Assembly: GCA_025936825.1 (NCBI GenBank)
Contig: JAICSO010000001.1
Span: 62,001-126,000 of the forward strand
Source of the DNA: Terriglobales bacterium
Lineage (GTDB): Bacteria > Acidobacteriota > Terriglobia > Terriglobales > Acidobacteriaceae
Direction of reading: 5' to 3'
Length of the DNA: 64,000 bases
Part shown: positions 39,686 through 47,584 of the stretch, piece after piece
How positions within the stretch are numbered: the first letter of the stretch is position 1
Layout: every line of letters begins with the position of its first letter
The notes under the pieces: model-generated
The model's input: the letters and a program-made list of their open reading frames with translations, nothing else
Database searches by the model: none
Told to the model about the DNA's origin: nothing
Translations under genes and position numbers: made by a program

Positions 39686-40125
39686 TAGATGCCCAATTCG
39701 TCGAGCGTCTTCTCATCCTCAGGCGTAAACGACTGCTCTTCGATCTCCTTGCGATACAGTTCAAGGTTGCGAATAACTAGGTACGTCAGCTGCCCAGTGA
39801 CCGCCACTTCGCCCTTGATCTGCGCCGATTCCCGCAACAGTTGCGGCATCAGCAGGCGACCCTGACCGTCCATCTCGACTTGCTGTCCCCAGTAATTCAC
39901 GCGATCGAGAAACTTCTTCTTCGTGGGATTGAAAGTGGAGAGCCCTGCCAGCTTCTGCTCGATCCGCTCCCATTCCTCGAAGGGATAAACTTGTGCAACC
40001 TTGCCGTCCAGGCTGGTGATGTAGAATTGCTGGCCATATTTCTCGTCGATCACGCGCTTGAATTCCGCGGGGACCTTGAGGCGTCCTTTTTCGTCCACGC
40101 GAGTTGGGTGATTGCCGCGAAACAT
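39685..40125 (-). CDS. mraZ: Transcriptional regulator MraZ
   Basis: 146 aa, two SpoVT/AbrB-like halves: MFRGNHPTRVDEKGRLKVPAEFK at the start and the second DGQGRLLMPQLLRESA motif near residue 80. MraZ binds tandem GTGG-type boxes and controls the dcw operon. Three such boxes lie at the promoter (40271-40294). It is the first gene of the cluster. Confidence 0.96.
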   Translation of the reverse strand: MFRGNHPTRVDEKGRLKVPAEFKRVIDEKYGQQFYITSLDGKVAQVYPFEEWERIEQKLAGLSTFNPTKKKFLDRVNYWGQQVEMDGQGRLLMPQLLRESAQIKGEVAVTGQLTYLVIRNLELYRKEIEEQSFTPEDEKTLDELGI

Positions 40126-40270
40126 GGCTTAGAACCGCCACCAAGGAGGCAAAAACGGCGCAAAACTCGGTCGTATTGGGCTGGATAGGGTCATTTAGGG
40201 GGATTTCAGCCTTGAGATCCACCGGCCCTCCGAATTTGATTAACTTTGCCCACGGCCTATATCGTCTCGA

Positions 40271-40322
40271 CCACTTTCTACCACTTTTGTCCACATCTTA
40301 CGCCTAAAGTCTTTACTGTCAA
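40271..40322 (-). promoter_or_regulatory. mraZ/dcw promoter with three MraZ boxes
   Basis: On the minus strand, TTGACA (40322-40317), a 16-nt spacer and TAAGAT (40300-40295) form a good sigma-70-type promoter. Three direct GTGG boxes follow at exact 10-bp spacing (40294, 40284 and 40274 as 5' ends: GTGGACAAAA, GTGGTAGAAA, GTGGTCGAGA). They overlap the -10 edge and start site. This is the known MraZ operator pattern and implies autoregulation. The leader to the mraZ ATG is about 160 nt. Confidence 0.75.
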
Positions 40323-40540
40323 CGCCAAAGTTGCAGGTATGGCACTTTAGTTTTGTCTCAATCTGAAAAACTCAATAAATTGCGGATTACTGCTTAGGCG
40401 ACCACAAGCAGTGGTGTTTTTCAGTGTGGTTCCGGTTGGCCTAAGTCCAAGCAGGTGAGTAGATGGGCTGTGGAAAAGGTGGATGGCAACTTTATCGGAG
40501 AACCGATCCAGAAGTCAGCTTCGGACCGTCCTGCCGGCCG

Positions 40541-40835
40541 TCAGAAGAGGAGGTTGTTGGACTCGCAGGCGTCAGGCCACTCGATCAGACCTGCCGTTGC
40601 GGCACGAAGCTGCTCGAATTCCAAAACACCGTCAAGGTGGTCGCCAAGCTCTTTTTCTAAAAGATTGCCACTGCGCTTAATTGACTCTTCTCTGGACTTG
40701 CCTATACCAATCGAGAGAGTGCCCATCGGTATCGGACGTAGACGTACCGCCCGTCGCAACTCTTACCTTCCACTGAGATGGACAGCTGTTGCAGGTGCGA
40801 ATCAGCGTTGTTATGGTGATCACGCTCTCAGTCAT
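40541..40835 (-). pseudogene. Small conserved-type gene broken by two frame changes
   Basis: Three frames read in succession give one plausible small protein. They are MTESVITITTLIRTCNSCPS (from ATG 40835), then DGRYVYVRYRW in a second frame (about 40760-40730), then GTLSIGIGKSREESIKR...LGDHLDGVLEFEQLRAATAGLIEWPD in a third frame to the stop at 40541. A CxxCPSQW...VYxRYRWG layout resembles small uncharacterised proteins I recall. Either the gene has decayed or the read has two indels. The opposite-strand frame at 40455-40856 lacks protein-like character. Confidence 0.5.
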
Positions 40836-40880
40836 GATTCCAAGTCTATGAAATGAGGGTTGGCGACTCACCTGACTTGA

Positions 40881-41507
40881 TTACTGCACCGTGACTTCCG
40901 CTGGATGGAGTTCCCACGGTGTTCCGACTTCCTGGCTGCCGCGGTTGTGCTCGAAGTCGCGGAATGCGAGTCCCACGACAGACACCGGCAGGGCGTGCGG
41001 CAGTTCCGCCTGGCTGACTTGGGGCTGATCAATAAATCGGAGCTGAAAATGGTGTTGCGCTAGCGCATGCTGCAGGGCCTTGCGATTGTCGCAATATTCG
41101 GAGTCAATCGGCGTCTCCACGATCACCCTCGGCGCGCTCTTGCTCGGCGTATCCGAAATCTCCAGATGGATGTCGCAATCAAAGCTGATCAGCCGGGCGC
41201 TCTGCAGAAATCCATTAGGTATCTGGTACAGCGTGAGTTCCCGACCGGTCCGCGGGGTGGTGTTGGTGGGATCGGCACCGAGCGGCCATGCCAAGATCTG
41301 GGCAACTGTGGTCGGCGTCGGAGTGCCGTTGGGTAGAGGCACATGCTTTTCGGCGTGGCGGAAGTCCTGACTCGTTGAAGCCGTAGGCTTGCAGTGGCAA
41401 ATGTCACCGCCGCCACACGACGCCGTCGAGGCCATAACTGCGATTGCAATTAGAAGGAGGAAGAATAGAACGAGAGTGTCTAACGTGCATCCGTTGCTGT
41501 TACGCAC
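40881..41507 (-). CDS. Putative lipoprotein of unknown function
   Basis: 208 aa. The hydrophobic N-terminus (TLVLFFLLLIAIAVMASTASC) ends in a lipobox-like TASC with Cys at about position 31. The mature part is soluble, with no recognised domain; HPAEVTVQ is the C-terminus. It probably sits in the envelope. Neighbours on the same strand are a methyltransferase-like membrane protein and YbjQ, but the gap is 54 nt and the relation is unclear. Confidence 0.65.
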   Translation of the reverse strand: MRNSNGCTLDTLVLFFLLLIAIAVMASTASCGGGDICHCKPTASTSQDFRHAEKHVPLPNGTPTPTTVAQILAWPLGADPTNTTPRTGRELTLYQIPNGFLQSARLISFDCDIHLEISDTPSKSAPRVIVETPIDSEYCDNRKALQHALAQHHFQLRFIDQPQVSQAELPHALPVSVVGLAFRDFEHNRGSQEVGTPWELHPAEVTVQ

Positions 41508-41561
41508 GCAATGAAGATGCTGGTTCGCTGTCGGACAGATGTCTGGCAGCGGTCGCGCGAA

Positions 41562-42308
41562 CTACAGGCGCCGTAACCTGGGAAGTAGGAATCCGGTGCG
41601 CGCGACGTGGCTATTGAACTCGGGCCCAAACCTTTCCGCAAGGATGCGCTCTTCCCGCTTGGCTTTGATCATGTAATTGACGAGCAGAACTGCGAATGAA
41701 ACCAGCGCTCGTACTTCGCCTAAAACCAACGCCGTTCCAAGTACCGCGAGTAGAACGCCTGAGTAAAGAGGATGCCGCATGCAGGCATAAGGGCCAGTGC
41801 GGATCAACTGGTGCTCGGTCTGCACAATGACTTTGTCGCTCCAATATTTACCTAAAGCAATGCGCGACCACGAGGAAACGAAGAGGCCGCACAGTGTCGC
41901 GAGGAAGCCAACAATCCCGAGTGCCGGGAGGTCTGGAACAAACCGTTTTCCCAGAACTCCTATCGCTGTCGCCTCCCAGAACAACAGCGAAAAAACCGCA
42001 GCCAAAATCACGAGGCGGATCGGTCGGTACCACTTGAATTCTGCGGATTGAGGTCCTTTAGCCGGAGCCGCCCAGAGTAGTCCCAGGCCGGCCCACGCGA
42101 CCGCCAAAACCAGGAGCAGCGCTGGAGGGATTCTGTGGCGTCCGGCGAAGAGTGCGACAAACGCAATCGCTAGGAACGCGAAACGCCACTGCCGCGAAGC
42201 TCCGGAAGGCTCCGCCGGATTTTTCTTCAGCAGATTGAAGCTCATCCAATACGCGCCGAAGAATGTCCACACATATCCGAGGATGTGCAGCAACGCCTGA
42301 TTGGTCAT
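41562..42308 (-). CDS. Isoprenylcysteine-methyltransferase-like membrane protein
   Basis: 248 aa with about six membrane helices. The C-terminal third has the ICMT/PEMT-type signature [23 protein letters not shown], followed by [25 protein letters not shown]. In bacteria, members methylate small hydrophobic acceptors or are of unknown substrate. It overlaps the ybjQ-like gene by 4 nt, suggesting joint translation. Confidence 0.85.
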   Translation of the reverse strand: MTNQALLHILGYVWTFFGAYWMSFNLLKKNPAEPSGASRQWRFAFLAIAFVALFAGRHRIPPALLLVLAVAWAGLGLLWAAPAKGPQSAEFKWYRPIRLVILAAVFSLLFWEATAIGVLGKRFVPDLPALGIVGFLATLCGLFVSSWSRIALGKYWSDKVIVQTEHQLIRTGPYACMRHPLYSGVLLAVLGTALVLGEVRALVSFAVLLVNYMIKAKREERILAERFGPEFNSHVARTGFLLPRLRRL

Positions 42309-42676
42309 GAGCGGGGAACCGGCTCCACGTAAACTGCGGTGCCATATGCCAGAACTTCAGTGACGCCCTGCATCACTTCGGTCGCGTCATAACGCGCGCC
42401 TACCACCGCGTTGCCACCGAGTTGTCCGGCGTGCAGCAGCATGAGATCGAATGCGTCGGCACGGGTCTTCTCGCAAAGCTGCGTGAATAAGCTGATGTTC
42501 CCGCCAACGATTGTCTGCAGGCTTGCCCCGATCGTGCCCAAGATTGATCGGGACCGCACCACGATCCCCCGTACCACGCCCAGCGTGCGCACGACCTTGA
42601 ATCCGTCCAGTTCGAATTGCGTTGTGACCATATTGTGCGCAACCATAGCGCCGCGACTTGCTTGCCCGATTGCCAT
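42305..42676 (-). CDS. YbjQ/UPF0145 heavy-metal-binding-like protein
   Basis: 123 aa from ATG 42676, chosen for the GGGAGG 6 nt upstream; the family would also fit ATG 42631 ([11 protein letters not shown]). Conserved features: [54 protein letters not shown] and [10 protein letters not shown]. The family forms pentameric beta-barrels and has no certain function. Confidence 0.88.
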   Translation of the reverse strand: MAIGQASRGAMVAHNMVTTQFELDGFKVVRTLGVVRGIVVRSRSILGTIGASLQTIVGGNISLFTQLCEKTRADAFDLMLLHAGQLGGNAVVGARYDATEVMQGVTEVLAYGTAVYVEPVPRS

Positions 42677-42717
42677 ACGCGCCTCCCGGAAGAATCGCAT
42701 TCAATGTACAAGTTGAA

Positions 42718-42796
42718 AGCGGTTAGTGGCTAGTGACTAGTGGCTAGCTAAAACACATTGTTTCGAGCACACTAGCAACTAGTCACTAGCCACTTA
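42718..42796. repeat. Inverted heptamer arrays CTAGTGR
   Basis: TTAGTGGCTAGTGACTAG-type units face CTAGCAACTAGTCACTAGCC with a 24-nt loop. Same class as 4381-4478. Confidence 0.85.
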
Positions 42797-42804
42797 CTCT
42801 CTGC

Positions 42805-43896
42805 TTGCTGGAGGCAGCGATCACCACCAGTTTCCATCCCTTGCGTTGGGCAGTCGCGCTAGGCATCGCTGTGCCCTGTGTTCTCGCCGCCTGCTTCTTC
42901 TTTGCTCGCTTGGGCGAGAATCAGGAGCTCGCACGGAATTGCGCGCGTGCTTTTCGCATGGTGCTTGCGATTGAAGTCGCAGCGCTCGTGATCGTCGCAT
43001 TGATCGGGTTGCGCTATGAACGTCGTGCACGCCAGGAAGATGCTGCGCAGTTCCATCCCCCTGGCAAGTTGGTCGACGTCGGTGGTTATCGCCTGCACCT
43101 CTACTGTACCGGGAGCGGCGGCCCCACAGTTGTTATCGAGCACGGCCATCGCGCAACCTATCTGGACTGGTACCGCGTCCAGCCTGAACTCGCGCAGTTC
43201 ACGCGCGTTTGCTCATACGACCGTGCCGGATTCGGCTGGAGCGGTCCCAGTCCTCGTGATCGAACTCCCAGTGTGATGGCCGACGAACTGCATTCCGCGC
43301 TGCAAGCTGCAGGCGAGAGGCCGCCGTTTTTGATAGTCGGACATTCTTTCGGCGCCATGAACGCAGTCATGTTCGCGCACAAATTTCCTCGGGAAACGGC
43401 TGGACTAATACTTGTTGATGGGTCAACTCCGGACTCACTACCTCAAGCCTCATTGCGAACGCGCCTGTGGCTTCGGGTATTGCAACTCATGACGCCGTTC
43501 GGCCTTCCCCGCTGGCGCGGTTGGTGTCGTGGGGGGCTGCCGGAGATCGCTGGAGTGAAACAGGCCCTCACCTGCCGATCACAAAACTTCGAGACCATGC
43601 TTCAAGAAGATTCCGGTATCCCCGCCGCGAGGAGCGAAATTCGAGCAATCTCTAGCCTGGGAAATATTCCACTCGTGGTGATCACGCGTGATCCGGCAAC
43701 GGGAAACAATGCAGAGTTCGAAGCGCGCCATGCTCAACAACAGCGTGAGATGACGAAGTTATCGACGAATTCGAGATTGATGGTTGCCGAAGGCAGTGGC
43801 CACGACATTCCGCTGGCCAGACCCGACGTGGTTATCGAAGCAGTGAAAGGCTTGCTTAAGCCTCCGGGACAGGCGGACAGCCGGGGAACTCCTTGA
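42805..43896 (+). CDS. Alpha/beta hydrolase with membrane anchor
   Basis: 363 aa from TTG 42805; an internal start is possible. Two N-terminal hydrophobic helices (about 14-32 and 50-68) precede an alpha/beta hydrolase fold: IEHGHRATYLDW, SYDRAGFGWSGPSP, the nucleophile elbow VGHSFGAMNA, and the catalytic His in AEGSGHDIPL. The substrate is unknown. Its last 41 nt overlap the end of the converging gene. Confidence 0.85.
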   Translation: MLEAAITTSFHPLRWAVALGIAVPCVLAACFFFARLGENQELARNCARAFRMVLAIEVAALVIVALIGLRYERRARQEDAAQFHPPGKLVDVGGYRLHLYCTGSGGPTVVIEHGHRATYLDWYRVQPELAQFTRVCSYDRAGFGWSGPSPRDRTPSVMADELHSALQAAGERPPFLIVGHSFGAMNAVMFAHKFPRETAGLILVDGSTPDSLPQASLRTRLWLRVLQLMTPFGLPRWRGWCRGGLPEIAGVKQALTCRSQNFETMLQEDSGIPAARSEIRAISSLGNIPLVVITRDPATGNNAEFEARHAQQQREMTKLSTNSRLMVAEGSGHDIPLARPDVVIEAVKGLLKPPGQADSRGTP

Positions 43897-44482
43897 GAAA
43901 GGTGTTCCCGACGTAGCCGAGATACTTAATTCCGATCTCGCTGGTGAAGAACCCATCCGCCGTCATGTTGCGCAGGAACGAGAAGAATGCAACTCCCTGG
44001 TTTAACGACGGATCGGCAACTGCATTCTTTCGATAGGCAATTTTGTCGAGGATTTCCTTCTGCTGTTGCGCGGCACAGTCAAGATACGTTTTCCCGTATC
44101 GATCGATACACGCGCCGTCCAGCCACATGATGCCGCCGCCGAGGACGGTCTGATAATCCTTATTTTCGCTGGTCAGGAGATCGATGAATTCGGGTGCGCC
44201 AGCCTCGACTGCCCCGCCGGAGTCGGAGTCCGCGGGAAAGATTGTGCCGCAGAGGGCCTGCAGCGTTTTGTATCCGTGAGCGTCGAAATATTTCGGAGTG
44301 TACGCGCCAGTCGCCGCGGCCTTCTTTTCCGCCATGATCATGCGGTGCGCATGTTCCGCAGCCTGCAGCGGGATTACGCGCAGCACGGACGTTGCCGCGG
44401 CGCCCATGGTGAGTGTCTTCAAAATCGAACGACGGGAAATGCTTGTTTTCGGTAGTGTGCCGTCCCTGCGGGACCCGGTCAT
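43856..44482 (-). CDS. Gluconate 2-dehydrogenase subunit 3-like Tat protein
   Basis: 208 aa. Twin-arginine signal SRRSILKTLTMGAAATSVLRV, then a helical domain (FDAHGYKTLQALCGTIFPADSDSGG...GAPEFIDLL...GIMWLDGACIDRYGKTYLDC, in parts) typical of the small subunit of periplasmic sugar-acid dehydrogenases. Such subunits chaperone or anchor a GMC flavoprotein, which is encoded just upstream (44752-46455). The partner may travel with it through Tat. Its 3' end overlaps the hydrolase gene. Confidence 0.88.
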   Translation of the reverse strand: MTGSRRDGTLPKTSISRRSILKTLTMGAAATSVLRVIPLQAAEHAHRMIMAEKKAAATGAYTPKYFDAHGYKTLQALCGTIFPADSDSGGAVEAGAPEFIDLLTSENKDYQTVLGGGIMWLDGACIDRYGKTYLDCAAQQQKEILDKIAYRKNAVADPSLNQGVAFFSFLRNMTADGFFTSEIGIKYLGYVGNTFLKEFPGCPPVPEA

Positions 44483-44752
44483 AATTCCTCGCTTACCCAG
44501 GGCTGACGCCCTGGGCTATTTAAATTCCGCCCTTCGGGCTTGGCCGAATCGCGGCGGCAGGTATTTTCTCCTCAATCAACAGCCATGTCATTCCGAGCGA
44601 AGAAGATCATTCGCTCGCGAATGATCTTTCACAGTCGAGGAACCTGCTTCCCCCATGACTAGGACTGTTTTTCAAAGTCGGGTCGCAAATTACTCCCAAT
44701 TACCCGATTACCAAATTACCCAATTCTCCAATTACCCAAAGCGCCCAATTCT
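44458..44752. repeat. Composite of family C, family B and AATTACC heptamers
   Basis: Family C: CCGTCCCTGCGGGACC, CCCAGGGCTGACGCCCTGGG and GCCCTTCGGGC (44458-44545). Family B: GTCATTCCGAGCGAAG...TCATTCGCGAGCGAATGA (44583-44652). Heptamers: AATTACC/CAATTAC (44688-44745). Three unrelated repeats occupy the whole gap between the two dehydrogenase genes. Confidence 0.8.
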
Positions 44753-46455
44753 TACAGGTTCCCCTTCTTCGCCTGGTCCAGCAGATATTCAGAGGCGCGC
44801 CACGACAGCGCCATGATCGTCAGCGTGGGATTCTTGTCAGGGTTACTTACGAAGGACGCGGCATCAGTTACGAACACATTCTTCACATCGTGCGCCTGGC
44901 AGTAGCCGTTCAGGGCCGACGTCTTCGGATTGTTGCCCATGCGCACCACCCCGAGCTCGTGAATGATGACGCCGCCATCCTGGATGCCATAAGGATTCGG
45001 CCCATCCGGAGAAGTGCGATCGTAGTAAGTTCCCCCTGCGGCTTCGACGATCTCGCGGAAGGTCTGCTGCATGTCCTTCGCCATTTTGATTTCGTTGTCG
45101 CTCCACTGAAAGTGGAAACGAAGCACGGGAATTCCCCATTCATCGACCGTGTTGGGATCGATCTCGCAGTAAGTGTGCTCGTTTGGAATCATCTCCCCGC
45201 GACCGGCGAAACCGATGAACGTGCCATACATTTCGCGGCATTTCTTCTTCAACTCCGAACCGTAGCCCTCGTAGGCTTCGCACAACGGGCCGAACTCGCC
45301 GACTCCGGGCATGTTGCGCCCGCCACCAAGTTCGATGTGATAGCCCCGGAGGAATTCGTTCTTGCGGTCGTACTTCCACCACGGCACATACATGTGCATG
45401 CCACCAACGCCATCGTGGTTGTGCGCAGGCATTTTTAGCAGCCGCGGGATAAATCCTCCGCCGGAACTGCCAACACTGTCGGTCAGATATCGGCCGACCA
45501 CGCCGGAAGAATTGGCCAGACCGTCCGGAAATTGCGAGGACTTCGAATTCAGCAGCAACCGCGCCGATTCGCACGCGCTTGCACCAACCACAAAGGCTTT
45601 GGCGTAAATCTTCTTTTCCGTACGCGACGGCTTGTCGATGTAGGAAACCGCTTCGGCTTTACCATCCTTGCCTACAACGATCTCGCGGACCATCGCATTG
45701 GTAACCAGCGTGAACTTGCCGGTGCTTTCGGCGGCCGGAAGCATTACCTGGCTGGAGCTGAAGTTCGAGGCGCTCACACAACCGCGTCCGCACTGTCCGC
45801 AGTAATGGCAAGCCGCACGCCCATTCAGAGGCTTGGTGATCACCGCCAGGCGCGAGGGAATGCAGGTGACGCCAATCTTGTCGCACGCCGCTTTAATAAT
45901 GGTTTCAGTACAGCGCGGCTTGGGCGGCGGCAGAAAAACTCCATTCGGCGCGCTGGAAACATTCTCGGCCGTGCCGAACACGCCGATGTAGGATTCGACC
46001 TTGTCGTAGTAAGGAGCCACATCCTCGTACGTAATCGGCCAGTCGTCGCCCATGCCGTCCGTGGACCGTGACTTGAAATCTACCGGAGCAAAGCGAAGAG
46101 CAATCCTTCCCCAGTGATTGGTACGGCCACCCACGATGCGCGAACGGAACCAGCGGAAGCGCGACCCGGGAGCGTTGGTGTAAGGCTCGCCTTCAATGTC
46201 CCAGGAACCGTTGGGCGCGAGGAATTCGGAGAAGTCGGCCATGGCTTTTCCGCCAACACCGGCTCCGCGGTGCGGCAGTTGGTAGGGCCACACGTGCTCT
46301 TTGTAATCGGTTTCGGGATGCAGCGCCGGCCCGGCCTCGAGCATGACTACATTCAAGCCACCTTCGGTCAGAACCTTCGCCGCCGTGCCGCCTGCCGCGC
46401 CGGATCCGATGATGCAAACGTCGTAAACCTTGGGAGAGCGGGTTACCTGAGCCAT
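44752..46455 (-). CDS. GMC-family oxidoreductase (sugar/gluconate dehydrogenase large subunit)
   Basis: 567 aa from ATG 46455 (MAQVTRSPKVYDVCIIGSGAAGG). FAD Rossmann motif GSGAAGGTAAKVLTEGGLNVVMLEAG, GGRTNHWG, a Cys-rich insertion (CHYCGQCGRGC) and the C-terminal active-site block GGVIIHELGVVRMG...NVFVTDAASFVSNPDKNPTLTI (in parts). It probably oxidises a sugar or polyol and passes electrons to a cytochrome or quinone. No own signal; export may rely on the subunit-3 partner. The ribosome site is near ACTATGGC. Confidence 0.9.
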   Translation of the reverse strand: MAQVTRSPKVYDVCIIGSGAAGGTAAKVLTEGGLNVVMLEAGPALHPETDYKEHVWPYQLPHRGAGVGGKAMADFSEFLAPNGSWDIEGEPYTNAPGSRFRWFRSRIVGGRTNHWGRIALRFAPVDFKSRSTDGMGDDWPITYEDVAPYYDKVESYIGVFGTAENVSSAPNGVFLPPPKPRCTETIIKAACDKIGVTCIPSRLAVITKPLNGRAACHYCGQCGRGCVSASNFSSSQVMLPAAESTGKFTLVTNAMVREIVVGKDGKAEAVSYIDKPSRTEKKIYAKAFVVGASACESARLLLNSKSSQFPDGLANSSGVVGRYLTDSVGSSGGGFIPRLLKMPAHNHDGVGGMHMYVPWWKYDRKNEFLRGYHIELGGGRNMPGVGEFGPLCEAYEGYGSELKKKCREMYGTFIGFAGRGEMIPNEHTYCEIDPNTVDEWGIPVLRFHFQWSDNEIKMAKDMQQTFREIVEAAGGTYYDRTSPDGPNPYGIQDGGVIIHELGVVRMGNNPKTSALNGYCQAHDVKNVFVTDAASFVSNPDKNPTLTIMALSWRASEYLLDQAKKGNL

Positions 46456-46491
46456 AGATTTTCGCGGTGATGATTCGTCGTTGGTCCTTAG

Positions 46492-46623
46492 TTCGTTGCA
46501 GATTTGTCGCACGTCCCACGTCGTGCGACGCACGCCAAACTAGGAAGGCCCGGGACTTAGCGCAATGCTCGGCTAATCCTTTGTGCCTTCGCGTGCGACG
46601 TGCGACGGACGACCTGCGACATT
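46492..46623. repeat. Inverted heptamer arrays (GTCGCAC / GTGCGAC)
   Basis: GTCGCACGTCCCACGTCGTG faces GCGTGCGACGTGCGACGGAC with about 60 nt between. It fills the gap between the GMC gene and the upstream isomerase-like gene. Confidence 0.8.
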
Positions 46624-46648
46624 TTTTTAGCAAGGCGAAGTCAGCCGT

Positions 46649-47491
46649 TCAAAAACGCAGCTTCTCCAAATACTCGTAACTCGCCTGCACGCTCTCGAAC
46701 GGCGACTTCGGATCGTCGAACTCCATGAAGTAGTGCTTCACCCCGCCAAGGTCCGCTTTGGCGAAAAGTGCTTTCCAGTCGATCACGCCTTTCCCGACGT
46801 CGGTCATCGTCCCATTCGCCTCGAAGTCTTTCACGTGCACCAGCGGGAAGCGGCCGGGATACTCCGCCCACCACTTCAGCGGATCGGTTCCGGCTTCATG
46901 CGCCCAGCCCAAGTCCATTTCCATCTTCACCAGCTTGGGATCGCATTCCTTCAGCAGGATGTCATACGGCAGTTGCCCATCCACCGGCTTAAATTCGATC
47001 ACGTGGTTGTGATAGGCGAATTGAATCCCCGAACGCGCGGTCTCTTTGCCCGCACGGTTGAAGGCTTCAGCGGCTTTCTTCCAACCGTCGGCGGTGTTGC
47101 GCAGCGCCTCGTCGATCCCAGGGTTCACGATGTACTTGTGGCCGATAATCTCTGAGGCCTCGATCACGCGCGGCAGGTTCTCGGGCATCACCGCTGAGTA
47201 CGGAATGTGCGTGGCAGGCGCGTCGAGGCCGAGCGAGGTCAGCAACTCGCGCGTCTTCTTCGGCGCGGGATTGAAGTTTTTGAGATCGGCGAAATATCCC
47301 GCAAACTCGACTTCCTTGTAGCCGATCTTCGCCACGCGCGAGAGCGTGCCCTCGAAATCTTTCTTCAGCGCGTCGCGAACCGTGTACAGTTCGAGGCCGA
47401 TCTTCTCAATCCGATGAGCGTCTGCAGCCCATCCCAAACGGCCCATAACGGCGGCCGCCGACAGCGTTCCCACGAAAGTTCTGCGATTCAA
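46649..47491 (-). CDS. Tat-exported xylose-isomerase-like TIM-barrel protein (1)
   Basis: 280 aa from TTG 47491, which has GGAGGG 5 nt upstream and puts the twin-arginine motif (NRRTFVGTLSAAAVMG) at the N-terminus. The frame also opens at ATG 47545, inside a repeat. The fold is the sugar phosphate isomerase/epimerase type: IGLELYTVRDALKKDF, GYKEVEFAG, YHNHVIEF, and metal ligands in EMDLGWAHEAG and HVKDFEANG. It likely acts on sugars in the periplasm with the neighbouring GMC enzyme. The exact reaction is unknown. Confidence 0.85.
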   Translation of the reverse strand: MNRRTFVGTLSAAAVMGRLGWAADAHRIEKIGLELYTVRDALKKDFEGTLSRVAKIGYKEVEFAGYFADLKNFNPAPKKTRELLTSLGLDAPATHIPYSAVMPENLPRVIEASEIIGHKYIVNPGIDEALRNTADGWKKAAEAFNRAGKETARSGIQFAYHNHVIEFKPVDGQLPYDILLKECDPKLVKMEMDLGWAHEAGTDPLKWWAEYPGRFPLVHVKDFEANGTMTDVGKGVIDWKALFAKADLGGVKHYFMEFDDPKSPFESVQASYEYLEKLRF

Positions 47492-47540
47492 GTTTCCCTC
47501 CGCCCCACGATCCGGGGTGTTCCCTTTTGCAAATCTGTCG

Positions 47541-47583
47541 TGCATCCCGCGTGTGACGTGCGACGGACGACGTGCGACGAAGG
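47541..47583. repeat. Heptamer array GTGCGAC between the two isomerase-like genes
   Basis: GTGACGTGCGACGGACGACG-type units fill the gap and extend almost to the stop of the upstream gene. Confidence 0.75.
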
Positions 47584-47584
47584 C

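Noticed and set aside
40455-40856. 133-codon plus-strand frame
   Set aside because: Rich in Arg and Ser with no motif; the opposite strand holds the more protein-like, broken gene.
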